Assembly (NCBI RefSeq): GCF_964019385.1
Contig: NC_088645.1
Span: forward strand, 38,280,350 to 38,344,349
DNA from: Sycon ciliatum
Lineage: Eukaryota > Porifera > Calcarea > Leucosolenida > Sycettidae
Direction of reading: 5' to 3'
DNA length: 64,000 bases
Position 1 is the first letter of the stretch; every line of letters begins with the position of its first letter. Position numbers and translations under genes: made by a program. Under the pieces are notes generated by a model. The model saw nothing but the letters and a program-made list of their open reading frames with translations, was not told the origin of the DNA and made no database searches. This document shows positions 1 through 8,056 of the stretch, piece after piece.

Positions 1-959
1 GCCTGGACGAGTCGGTTGCTTATTGCGGTTGTCGCTTTGTAATAGGTTTTTGATTTCTTTAAGATCTTGATCGTTTTCAGTAGCTTCTTGCCATTTCCTA
101 CATGCCTCATCACTGCCTAGAAAATGTAGCGAGTTAATCGTGGGCGGCGCATCATCGACAGGGTATCTTGAAAGACCATCTGCGTTTCCGTGTTGTGCGC
201 CCGGGCGATGTATCCATGCATAATCATATTCCGACAAATGTTCGATCCAACGGGCAACTTGTCCCCTTGGATTTTTGAAAGTACGTAGCCATTTCAACGC
301 TTGGTGATCGCAACAAATCTGAAACTGCGCATGCAAAAGGTAGACTCGAAAGTGTTCTGTCGCCCATACTACCGCAAGAAGTTCTTGTCGCGTTGTACTG
401 TAATTTCGTTCCGGGTCCGATAAACTACGACTAGCAAACGCAATTGGTCGTTCTACACCATCGTCATCAAGCTGTGAAAGAACTGCGCCAAGTCCGGAAT
501 TCGATGCGTCAGTGTCTAAAATATACGGACGGTTCCAGTTAGGATACGGCAAAACAGGTGCAGTTGCGAGTTCGGATCTTAGTTTCATAAATGCGTCCAA
601 CTGTTCTTTACCCCACTGAAAAACTTGACCTTTCCTGGACAATTTCGTCAAAGGTGCAGCAACACGAGCAAAGTTACGAATGAAGCGGCGATAATAGTTG
701 GCGAAACCCACAAACCCCTGTACATGTTTGATTGTCTTCGGAATCGGCCACTCAGAAACTTGATCTACTTTCTTTACACTTGGTGTAACCCCTTTTTCTG
801 AAATGCAATGTCCCAGAAAAGAAACATCCGTACGCAGCGAATTGCATTTCCTAGGTTTAATCTTAAGACCTGCGCTCTCGAGAGCTTTCAAAACAGCTAA
901 AAGATTTTCCGCATGCTCTTCCCGTGTGCGACCAAAAACAATTATGTCGTCGAGATAGA
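1..959 (-). CDS. pol: Gypsy RT (YLDD) and RNase H part
   Basis: Read on the minus strand from about 959 to 1. It begins with the RT active site 'YLDDIIVFGRT', followed by the thumb ('SLRTDVSFLGHCISEKGVTP', 'FVGFANYYRRFI') and the RNase H domain ('FQWGKEQLDAF', 'DTDASNSGLGAVL', 'RNYSTTRQELLAVVWATEHF'). It ends just past RNase H ('HGNADGLSRYP'). The integrase should follow outside the window. Confidence 0.85.
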
Positions 960-978
960 TTAACCCATTGAACGCTGA

Positions 979-996
979 TGACGTCTATAGACGTCA
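979..996. repeat. 18-bp perfect palindrome, copy 1
   Basis: TGACGTCTATAGACGTCA is a perfect palindrome near the left end of the piggyBac-like element. Its halves (TGACGTC) match half of a CRE/ATF site. An identical copy lies 42 bp downstream. Subterminal palindromes are common transposase- or host-factor-binding sites, but no function is shown. Confidence 0.8.
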
Positions 997-1020
997 TTGA
1001 AAATGCCCCCATGCGCGGGA

Positions 1021-1038
1021 TGACGTCTATAGACGTCA
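1021..1038. repeat. 18-bp perfect palindrome, copy 2
   Basis: Second identical copy of TGACGTCTATAGACGTCA, separated from the first by 24 bp. Confidence 0.8.
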
Positions 1039-1783
1039 TGGGATATATAGTGATTTCTGGCACTGTCTGGTATGTAAAAGCACTGTTAGTCAGTTGGATC
1101 ACGATCCTGACTCTTGTACCATTGGTCGTTGGTACGAATCCCGCTTGGAAACACTATGCGTTTTTTTTTCTTCTCTTTTCAGCGATCTTTCAGCTGCAAT
1201 TTCACGTATTTGGCGTATATCACGCAATTTGAGCAAACTTGCGTCCCCTATTGTGAGGCGCTATTCTTTTTGGGGACTGTATCGATTCTGTCACCCTGTG
1301 GTTGATAGTAGGGACCTTTCGCATTTGCTACGAAACGAATGCGAAACGAAAGTTTGATTCGGCTCGTAATCGTTTCGATGAAAACAGATTTCAGGTTTCG
1401 CAAGTCGTCATGCAAATGTGCATGGCAACTACGAATACGGCCGCGGGCGCCGGTAGCTTGGCGTACGGGTATTTACACGCACACGTGCATGGATCATGGA
1501 ATCAAGGGAAAAATGTGTACCTTGCAAAACATGTGTACCTATCCAAATAAATGTGTACCTGACGGATTCGGAGCGTGCCACGAATGAAGAGGCTTCCATT
1601 CGTGAAAACGAGTTCTCCGCAGGGACTCTGACGAATCCTCGAACCCAGGTGACGAATCAGCATTCGTTTCGTATCCGTACGCGGGGTGCGAAAGGTCCCT
1701 AGTCTTGGCAATCCTTTCCCAAATATTTGAGGACCCCAGTTGCCAGAACCCTGGAGTTTTAGAACTTGCTATTGGCCCTGTTT

Positions 1784-2671
1784 TTAGCATTTTATATGCA
1801 GAGTACCATAGGCAAGGCCCAGTAGCGCTGAATGGGTTAAACACTTAACATACAAAAGACCTTTAAGAACCGTATACATTAATCGCTGAAACGTGGCGGG
1901 TGCGTTAGTGAGTCCGAAAGGCATTCTGCGAAACTGGTAGAGACCGTGGGGCGTGACGAAAGCGGTTTTTTCTCGATCTTCGGGCGTTACCAAAACTTGC
2001 CAATAACCCGATTGCAAATCCAAAGTCGAAAAGTATTATGCACCGTGCAATGCGTCGAGCGTGTCATCGATGCGCGGTAAAGGAAAAGCGTATTTTCGCG
2101 TGACGTTATTCAAGCTTCGATAATCAACGCAAAATCGTGTCCCACCTGCGTCCTTCTTCGCTAAAACAATTGGGCTTGCCCACGGTGAAGAACTCGGTTC
2201 GATTATATCCTGCTCCAACATGTCATCTACTAATTTACGAGTCAGCTTCGCTTTATCCGGTGATAATCGACGGGTGTTGTGGCGGATCGGACGATTGTCG
2301 GTAAGTGTGATAGTGTGATGTATTTCGTCTGTCTTTCCAACGTCATTATCATCAACCGCAATTACCGATCGCATGCTTAACAAAAGTCGTTGTAAATGCT
2401 TAATTGCAGCGCTATCCCCCACACAACCAGACCAATTAAACTTATTAAGCAAACTCTTATCTTCTATCGGAACATTATCGTCAAGTTTTGGGAATAGAGG
2501 TGATGAGGATGAGATGGTGTGTTTTGGAATTACGGAACTCTTCGAACGCAACGGAAACGATTTTCGATACGCGGTTAGTGTGTGGTCGGACTCGAATGAA
2601 ATGCTCATGCCATGGCCAGTCAACGTGTTTACACCAATGATCACCTCCTCCTGTACCCCCTCCACTACCAA
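1784..2671 (-). CDS. pol: Gypsy reverse transcriptase, N-terminal part
   Basis: Frame 2671-2036 ends the protease region and begins RT: '[20 protein letters not shown]', '[20 protein letters not shown]', '[15 protein letters not shown]'. Frame 2023-1784 has '[20 protein letters not shown]' (RT motif A region with the catalytic Asp) and '[14 protein letters not shown]' (motif B region). The YLDD motif lies on the other side of the DNA-transposon insertion, below position 960. The protein copies the element's RNA into DNA in the cytoplasmic particle. Confidence 0.85.
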
Positions 2672-2685
2672 AGCTTTAGTCTTTA

Positions 2686-3300
2686 CTACTGTCGAATGGT
2701 CGAATGCGATACAAACCTGCGAGCCCCATGTACTTTAATCGAAGACCCCGTCGCGCTTTGGAGTGCATCGATACCAACTGTGGACTGAGGCGCGAGTGTA
2801 GTCATCGGTGCAAATGTTTCAAATACATCTTTTCGAATAACCGTGAATGCTGCCCCCGTGTCCACCAGAGCTGCTACCACTGCGCCTTTGCCTTTTTGTC
2901 GTCTGGAAATTCTTATTTGCAAATGGCAGCCTTTCGTCCAATATCGACGAACGCAGTGGGCAGTTCGGGTGAACACAGGGGAAACAACCCCCCTCACAAT
3001 AGAAACCACGAACCCCAGTAAGCGTAACACTAAGGCAATGCACAAGAACGGAAATCTCACAATAATCGACGTAACAAATTTAAGGGCGTGAACAAGCATC
3101 GTAAAGAACAGGATCGAGTACGGTAATAACAGAGTGACAGTCGACTTAACAGAATTAACGGCATGGAGGAACATCGTAAATAACAGAATCGAGTACGGCA
3201 GTAACAAAGTAAAAGGTTTAAATGTCGAGGCAAAAGTGTTCGTATCGGTGGTGATTTTCGATATCGGAGTCGAAGTGGTTGGCAGCCTCTCGTCAGCCAC
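2686..3300 (-). CDS. Gypsy aspartic protease region
   Basis: Reading frame after gag and before RT. It shows the retropepsin signature 'VVAALVDTGAAFTVI' (Asp-Thr-Gly-Ala catalytic loop) near residue 140 of the 204-residue frame. The first ~100 residues are strongly hydrophobic ('FTLLLPYSILLFTMFLHAV') with an imperfect internal duplication. This could be a spacer peptide with membrane segments, or simply divergent sequence. Assignment as protease rests on the DTGA loop and its position between gag and RT. Confidence 0.7.
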   Translation of the reverse strand: MADERLPTTSTPISKITTDTNTFASTFKPFTLLLPYSILLFTMFLHAVNSVKSTVTLLLPYSILFFTMLVHALKFVTSIIVRFPFLCIALVLRLLGFVVSIVRGVVSPVFTRTAHCVRRYWTKGCHLQIRISRRQKGKGAVVAALVDTGAAFTVIRKDVFETFAPMTTLAPQSTVGIDALQSATGSSIKVHGARRFVSHSTIRQ

Positions 3301-4310
3301 TAAAAGCGGTTTAAAGAATTACGTGAGTCCGAGCGGTCGCCAAAATGTTGCGAGTTTTGGGAACGCTTTTTGGTGAAACAGTCACATTCAATGTGTCCTC
3401 GACGCTGACAAAAGAAACAAACAGGTGGTTCGCGGAAACTGATTCTACGATCCGACCTACGATCCCCCATTTGGCTACTCGATTCCGAGCTGTGCGGACG
3501 TTTGAAATCTCGGCGCTCAGGCGAAGGTGAGCGAGGTCGACTACTCGCCGGTTTCTGGTGTTCCAACAAAATTTTGCTAACACGCTCAGCTACACGCTCA
3601 ACAAGTTCGTCTTCGTCAAAAGTTTTTGATGGTGCGCGTACCTGAGAAACAGATGCAAATTCGGCGGCCGCAGCTGCGAGGACCGTACTCGACTTCTGTA
3701 AGTTTGTTTCCACTACCAAAGCTCTACGCTGTGCGGCGTCAAGTGTCTGTGGATCGAAATCGATTACTTTATCTTTAATTGGAGGATCTAAAGCATCGAT
3801 AAACGCTTCTTTTGCGATGTCGTCGATTACTTCCGACGTCGCAGAAGGATATGCACGCGCAGTCATTAGTCTTATATCGGTGGCGAGTTTTACCAAACAT
3901 TCGTTTGGGGATCGTCTACGATGGCGCAGTTTGACTCGAAACAAAGACGAATTCTCTTTTGGCAAAAAGTGATCGACCAACACAGTTCTCAATTGTACAT
4001 TATCTTCGACTACCGATTTATCGCAGGCTAACAAAAATCTCGATGCTTCTTTCCTCAAAGATTTGCGCAAGAATCGGTACCGCAGTGCATCGCGATCATT
4101 AATCAAAAGTCTCGAGGACGAGGCGACAGGTGAACTACAACTTTGATCAAAATCGGTATCTAACAAATTTTCGCAGCGCTCGACAGGTGGAAAACCATAC
4201 GCCTCGCAAGCCGAATCAAACTCTAGAAAGAATACCTCGATATCTTCGCCAGGCGCGCCAGAAAACACAGGGAAACTACCAGCAGGTATGCGACACGGAT
4301 CAACAGTCAT
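3300..4310 (-). CDS. gag: Gypsy Gag polyprotein
   Basis: About 336 codons. It forms the structural Gag shell of the element and binds its RNA. The start region reads 'MTVDPCRIPAGSFPVFSGAP'. The central part is a typical helical Gag matrix/capsid region. The C-terminal third is Arg/Ser-rich ('SRPRSPSPERRDF') and ends with a zinc knuckle 'CFFCQRRGHIECDC' (C-x2-C-x4-H-x4-C), the nucleic-acid-binding motif of retroelement nucleocapsids. It lies directly downstream (on the minus strand) of a 354-nt leader that starts at the LTR. A capsid-bearing element is treated here as a fossil. Confidence 0.85.
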   Translation of the reverse strand: MTVDPCRIPAGSFPVFSGAPGEDIEVFFLEFDSACEAYGFPPVERCENLLDTDFDQSCSSPVASSSRLLINDRDALRYRFLRKSLRKEASRFLLACDKSVVEDNVQLRTVLVDHFLPKENSSLFRVKLRHRRRSPNECLVKLATDIRLMTARAYPSATSEVIDDIAKEAFIDALDPPIKDKVIDFDPQTLDAAQRRALVVETNLQKSSTVLAAAAAEFASVSQVRAPSKTFDEDELVERVAERVSKILLEHQKPASSRPRSPSPERRDFKRPHSSESSSQMGDRRSDRRISFREPPVCFFCQRRGHIECDCFTKKRSQNSQHFGDRSDSRNSLNRF

Positions 4311-4597
4311 TTTCGTTTATAAATTTTGGAACGGTACAGAAGTTTGGAATGATAGAAAAAAGAAAGATGGCGCCCAACAAAAGTTCGGTACGACACAAAG
4401 ATTTGTAAGCTAGAATTTCGAGCAAGGTACTACAAGAACTAAGTCGAGTTGAACCGAAACGAGACACAAGTAAAATGCAAGAAGGGCGCCTACCGAAAGT
4501 TTGGAACGATACAAATATTGAAAGCTAACACGACGAGCAAGGTGTTACGAGAACGAAGTCGAGTCGAAACGAAACAAGACACAAGTAAAACGCAATA

Positions 4598-4663
4598 CAG
4601 TCGGTAGAGCAGGAGTACTTACGGTTCTCAGGGTCGTGAGGTCGAGCGAAAGATCGGGCGCCA
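4598..4663 (+). other. Primer-binding site extended into a tRNA-Lys copy
   Basis: On the plus strand, 66 nt resemble tRNA-Lys from the D-arm to the CCA end: 'CAGTCGGTAGAGC' (D-arm), an anticodon-arm-like stretch, 'TCTCAGGGTCGTG', a T-arm-like stretch and 'GGGCGCCA'. One A follows, then the LTR begins (4665). In the element's own sense this is TGGCGCCC... immediately after the LTR, the normal position of the primer-binding site. The complementarity continues far beyond the usual 18 nt. The CCA is not encoded in eukaryotic tRNA genes, so the sequence derives from reverse transcription of a mature tRNA. It has diverged, especially in the anticodon loop and T-arm. Confidence 0.75.
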
Positions 4664-4664
4664 A

Positions 4665-5241
4665 TGTTAGGACAGGCACAGTCACAATGGGACGATCGGA
4701 TCAAGTCGAAAACGACAAGGAATCTCAGAGGTTCGGTATAGGATAAGGTAAGGCAAGCAAGACAAAGACCAGGCAAGGCAAGCAAGACAAGGCTAGACAA
4801 GGCTAGAAGGGGTAGAAGGGGCAGAGCAAATGTTCCAGCAAGAGCTTATCTAGGGCCTGGGTAGCTATGGAGATAAATGTGCTAAAGCGCGAGTCCAGCT
4901 ACCCAGGCCAAAGAAAGAAAAGATTAGGAAAAGCAACAAGGGTGAGTACGAGGCTGTGAATGTGAGTGCGCGCCCGAAAAGGTGAGTTCGCGCATGTCAA
5001 GGTGAGTACGAGAGTAAAGGTAAGTTCGCGCCTGAAAAGGTGAGTACGAGAGTGAAAGTGAGTGCGCGCCCGAAAAGGTGAGTTCGCGCCTGTAAAGGTG
5101 AGTACGAGAGTGAAAGTGAGTGCGCGCCTGAAAAGGTGAGTACGAGAGTGAAAGTGAGTGCGCGCCTGTAAAGGTGAGTTCGAGGGTGCGGGTGCGTACG
5201 AGTGTGCGAGTGCGTGCATATGTGAAATCGTGAACCTAACA
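4665..5241 (-). repeat. LTR of the Gypsy element (577 bp)
   Basis: Begins TGTTAGG and ends CCTAACA, the inverted TG...CA termini of an LTR. The primer-binding site is one base from its edge. It contains a perfect 13-bp stem, GGCCTGGGTAGCT (4854-4866) with AGCTACCCAGGCC (4897-4909), that is partly shared with the solo LTR at 9650-9925. It also holds a minisatellite (4940-5200). The partner LTR is outside the window. Confidence 0.85.
4940..5205 (+). repeat. Minisatellite of GGTGAGT units inside the LTR
   Basis: Tandem array of about 19- and 38-bp units built on 'AAGGTGAGTACGAGAGTGAA' and 'GTGAGTGCGCGCCTG'. GGTGAGT occurs eight times (starting at 4941, 4981, 5001, 5039, 5077, 5097, 5134 and 5172), plus one GGTAAGT. 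On this strand, antisense to the element, each is a near-consensus 5' splice donor. It is low-complexity in every frame and unlikely to be coding. Confidence 0.8.
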
Positions 5242-5389
5242 TTACCATACGGTCTGAAAACTTGTTCTTCTATTGGTCAGTTTAAAGATCTACTATCACA
5301 ACTGAACTAGACGCAATAATTATCATCGAAGAACATTCTCGAATACCTGGGTGATGCACGAATTTTGATAGTGCTCACTTCCGTTAATC

Positions 5390-5560
5390 GTTTTTCTTTG
5401 TAATTTTCCATTCATTTTCTGCTCTAATTCATATTTGCTTTGTTTTCCTAGCTTACTATTGCCGTGGCTGGCTCAACGCCCTTGTCTCAGGGGATTCTGT
5501 CCCTGCATTAGCTATGCTTGTCACATGCTATGAGATTGTGTCTAATAATAATAATAGTAT
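5390..5560 (+). mobile_element. LINE 3' end fragment
   Basis: The stretch 'TTGCCGTGGCTGGCTCAACG' through 'GCTATGAGATTGTG' followed by an AATAATAAT tail matches the 3' untranslated end of the LINE at 48955-50325 ('TTGCCGTGGTTGGCTAACAC', 'GCTATGAGATGCTGTAATAA'). It is a heavily 5'-truncated LINE copy, plus sense, directly upstream of duplication unit A. Confidence 0.65.
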
Positions 5561-5631
5561 GCATGTATGTGTATGTGTTTGTGTGTGTTTGTGTGTACAT
5601 GGTTTGTATTCATTAACGATGCTACTTCCAG

Positions 5632-5730
5632 AATGGTAATACACCACTCAACTATGCAGCATACGGAGGTCATGTGTCCGTACTAGAATATCTACTTAAT
5701 GCTGGACATCCATTGGAAGCGAAAGATACG
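5632..5730 (+). CDS. Ankyrin-repeat exon, copy A
   Basis: A 99-nt exon bounded by a 3' splice site (TGCTACTTCCAG, ending 5631) and a 5' splice site (GTAAGT at 5731). It encodes exactly 33 residues in phase 0: '[20 protein letters not shown]' then '[13 protein letters not shown]'. This is one ankyrin repeat (consensus G-TPLH-AA--GH--V---LL--GA). The usual Trp/His positions are Asn and Asn here, unlike copy B. Ankyrin repeats are protein-binding modules. The rest of the gene is not visible, so the host protein is unknown. It could be a live alternative exon of a multi-repeat gene or a duplicated dead exon; the open frame and intact splice sites favour recent function. Confidence 0.75.
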
Positions 5731-6009
5731 GTAAGTCAGGATATCCCTGGTGCATGCTTGTTTGTGTAGGAGCAGAAAAGAGGGATTACCGTACTTTCGC
5801 GATTAGAGCCCTCTCTTGAATAGTGCTCTGTGTTGAAGAGTACCTCAGTCTCTAAGAGCACGTGAAAAATATATAGCCCTCTATTGAATTGTGCCCCCCC
5901 CCCCCGGGCTTGTAACTAAGCGCATGTGCACGTTTGGTGTTCCAGGACATGTGATAAGAAATCATGGTCGTTCTGACGTAATGTCCTGACACTTCCCGGA
6001 CATACCATT

Positions 6010-6294
6010 TTGCCGCAGGAGTCTTTGAAAGCCGACATTTTTAAAATTCTCGACCCAACAATAAAAGACTCTGAGAAGCTTTTGAACGAACAAATGTTCT
6101 CTGGAAACCGGACAGAAACCTTGCCCCTAACCACTTCACCCCTGTGCGAGCATCTTCGCATCTCTCATACTCCATGTCGAAAGGTCCTTGTCGCGCTCAG
6201 CAGTCCACTTGTCAAAATTGGTGGCACGCACAGCGCGAAACTTCATGCCATGAGGAGGGCAACCGTGGCTACTTTTTCTCTTCCCAATCTTTAA
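6010..6294 (+). CDS. Uncharacterised reading frame, possible exon
   Basis: 94 codons, 'MPQESLKADIFKILDPTIKD' onward, preceded by TTTTGCCGCAG, a plausible 3' splice site ending at 6019. No family is recognised. In unit B the homologous stretch (about 44240-44455) is conserved at DNA level but does not keep the frame well. It is therefore either a real exon only in A, or non-coding intron/transposon sequence. The opposite strand also has an open frame in both copies ('KFRAVRATNFDKWTAE'), so the coding strand is uncertain. Confidence 0.2.
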   Translation: MPQESLKADIFKILDPTIKDSEKLLNEQMFSGNRTETLPLTTSPLCEHLRISHTPCRKVLVALSSPLVKIGGTHSAKLHAMRRATVATFSLPNL

Positions 6295-6370
6295 GGACTA
6301 GAACTGATCGTTTTCAGGCAACCTGCCTACACTCAAGAGAGCACTGTATTTCACACAAATCCATCGGTAT

Positions 6371-6410
6371 CTTTACAACGTTTCGGTCTTTATGACCATC
6401 ATCAGGAATG
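6371..6410 (-). ncRNA. Hammerhead-like core, PLE left repeat
   Basis: Minus strand reads CTGATGA, then T, then stem GGTC/GACC closed by ATAAA, then GAAAC. This is the CUGAUGA...GAAA core layout of a hammerhead ribozyme. Flanking stems I and III and the cleavage triplet cannot be confirmed by eye, and there is one extra base between CUGAUGA and stem II. Hammerhead motifs are documented in PLE terminal repeats, which raises the likelihood. Confidence 0.55.
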
Positions 6411-6446
6411 AAGTGGTAGCCAAGGCACGTGAATGCATAGGATGGT

Positions 6447-7349
6447 GTGGCTATGGGCAATAACCTAGCGCCCCCCTTTGCCATCCTGTACATGCATGAC
6501 CTAGAGAGTTCGCTCTTGCGCAGTGCTCCTGCCAGCCCAGTTCTGTACAAGCGCTACATCGATGATGTTTTCATTGTGTGGAACCTCGGTCCGGAACTTC
6601 TGCAGAGTTTCCAGGATCACTTCAATAATGCCGATCCTATTATTAAATTCACTCACCAATCCACGGAGTTGACTGGCTCAATCAATTTCATGGACACGAC
6701 CGTCCATGTCTCACCAGATGGATCTATATCCTATGAACTATACCGCAAGCCATGTCACAGCGGACTGGTATCAGACTACAACTCGTCAGTTCCCTACCAG
6801 CAAAAGAAAGCAATTGCTTCCTCTGAGTTCCTGCGTGCCGTCCGTCTATTCTCCGATGCTGACACCCTCAAAAGAAGTGAAGAAAAAGTAACCAACATCC
6901 TAAAATTCAACAACTTCCCAGAGTCAGTTATAGTTTCGGCACGTGAACAAGCTATGCGCCCCCGACGTGGCAGAGTGCAGAATGAATACCGTGTCACCCT
7001 CAACCTACCGTTTCACACCGAGTATATCCACAACAAAATTCATAAATTACTCCGGAAGTACAAGATAAATGCCCAGCTGATCTACAGGAACCGCCGTCTA
7101 AGTTCTATGATTTGCACGTCTGCCCTCCGCAAACCACCATGCCGCAGGTATGTAGACCCGTCCAAGCCCCGTAAACGGGGGCGGCCCAAGGCTGCTTGTG
7201 TCGCCTGCATGTCTGGTTCAGAAGCATGCACAGAGCGAAACGTCGTATACCACCTCGAGTGCAAATGTGGTGATAAATATGTCGGAGAGACGTACCGCAG
7301 CCTCGCACCAGGACAAAAGAACACAACGACTACGCACGCAACACAGTGA
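6447..7349 (+). CDS. PLE reverse transcriptase / GIY-YIG endonuclease (partial)
   Basis: 300 codons. The frame starts within RT at motif B ('MAMGNNLAPPFAILYMHDLE') and has the active-site box 'YKRYIDDVFIVW' near residue 31. The RT thumb follows ('SINFMDTTVHVSPDGSISYE', 'LYRKPCHSGLVSDYNS'). Next is a basic linker 'RKRGRPKAACVACMSGSEAC' with the Cys pattern seen upstream of PLE nucleases, then the GIY-YIG nuclease start 'VVYHLECKCGDKYVGETYRS'. The nuclease C-terminal half continues in another frame (7346-7543, 'GTALGEHFAAKHASD', ending 'NNNSGWDLL'), so the gene is no longer intact. PLE proteins nick the target and prime reverse transcription there. The Cys-rich linker suggests the Neptune/Poseidon side of the family. 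Confidence 0.85.
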   Translation: MAMGNNLAPPFAILYMHDLESSLLRSAPASPVLYKRYIDDVFIVWNLGPELLQSFQDHFNNADPIIKFTHQSTELTGSINFMDTTVHVSPDGSISYELYRKPCHSGLVSDYNSSVPYQQKKAIASSEFLRAVRLFSDADTLKRSEEKVTNILKFNNFPESVIVSAREQAMRPRRGRVQNEYRVTLNLPFHTEYIHNKIHKLLRKYKINAQLIYRNRRLSSMICTSALRKPPCRRYVDPSKPRKRGRPKAACVACMSGSEACTERNVVYHLECKCGDKYVGETYRSLAPGQKNTTTTHATQ

Positions 7350-7543
7350 GCGGCACCGCGCTGGGTGAGCATTTCGCAGCCAAGCATGCATCTGACCCAT
7401 TGCCATTGGGAGCAATGGCCTTCTCGGGTATCTGGGTTCTCGGTTCTGAGCGTGACCGCCCCAGGAGGAGGATCCGGGAGGCCATCAACATCAGGGAGCG
7501 ATCCCCGGAAATCAACAACAACAGTGGCTGGGATCTGCTATAA
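7346..7543 (+). pseudogene. PLE GIY-YIG C-terminal end
   Basis: 'GTALGEHFAAKHASDPLPLG', 'RRRIREAINIRERSPE' and 'NNNSGWDLL' then stop. This is the conserved tail of PLE endonucleases. The same terminal signature (TSTGWDLL-stop) ends at 41213 in a second PLE fragment, which supports the assignment. Confidence 0.75.
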
Positions 7544-8017
7544 CACCACCTGTGCGGCCTTATTGGCTTCTAGCATGCGTTCTGGGTGAGGCACTCGGCA
7601 CATGTGTGTGGGCAATGCATGCATTCACGTGCCTTGGCTACCACCTTTTATGGAGTATGCTCTTCCACATTCTACCATGGTCTGCAATCATCTTTCTTGC
7701 TCAGCTACCTTTAGCATCATGCATGGGATGTTGTGGTACCGACCTCTGCGCTTTGCCGGCGTTGAATACAGCTGTTATTTACTGCGAGTGGCGCAGGGCT
7801 CTACACACCTCACTGGTGGTGTGAGACTGGAACTGGGCTTGTATCACTGCTGTAGAGCAGTATCTACTTCCCTCGCCGTTTGTGCTTGTGTTATGTATAT
7901 GTAGTAATGCACACCCGCCATGACGTGCTTTGCACATCTCTACGCGCCCTGTCACTATGTACCGCGCTTTGCTTGCTTGCCTCCTTCTTTTATACTGCTG
8001 TTCTTTCCATGTCCACT

Positions 8018-8056
8018 TCATTCCTGATGATGGTCATAAAGACCGAAACGTTGCAA
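8018..8056 (+). ncRNA. Hammerhead-like core, PLE right repeat
   Basis: CTGATGA at 8024-8030, stem-loop GGTC-ATAAA-GACC, then GAAAC (8045-8049) followed by GTTGCAAC. It is the inverted partner of the core at 6371-6410 and identical in the core. Confidence 0.6.

Larger units (their letters stand above)
960..1840. mobile_element. piggyBac-like non-autonomous DNA transposon
   Basis: The element body is 964-1836 (873 bp), flanked on both sides by TTAA (960-963 and 1837-1840), the target duplication typical of piggyBac. The ends are inverted: left CCCATTGAACGCT, right (reversed) CCCATTCAGCGCT. No transposase is encoded, so it must have been mobilised in trans. It lies within the RT gene of the Gypsy element, and the retroelement sequence resumes immediately outside each TTAA. 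The insertion is therefore younger than the Gypsy copy. Confidence 0.85.
1..5241 (-). mobile_element. Ty3/Gypsy LTR retrotransposon (3' end outside window)
   Basis: Minus-strand LTR element. Reading down the minus strand come an LTR (5241-4665), a primer-binding site and tRNA-like leader, gag (4310-3300), aspartic protease (about 3300-2686), reverse transcriptase (2671-1784 and from 960 downward) and RNase H continuing to the window edge. The second LTR and the integrase lie before position 1. RT signatures seen are '[20 protein letters not shown]', '[15 protein letters not shown]' and 'YLDDIIVFGRT'; RNase H shows 'ILDTDASNSGLGAVLSQLD'. A piggyBac-like DNA transposon sits inside the RT gene. 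Apart from that insertion the frames are long, so few other breaks are evident. Age cannot be dated because only one LTR is in view. Confidence 0.9.

Noticed and set aside
4899-5219. His/Thr/Leu-rich repetitive minus frames in the LTR
   Set aside because: By-product of the GGTGAGT minisatellite; several frames are open at once.
6447-7349. Calling this frame a LINE or group II-type RT
   Set aside because: YIDD box context, Cys-rich linker and GIY-YIG order are those of Penelope-like elements, and the ends are PLE-type repeats.
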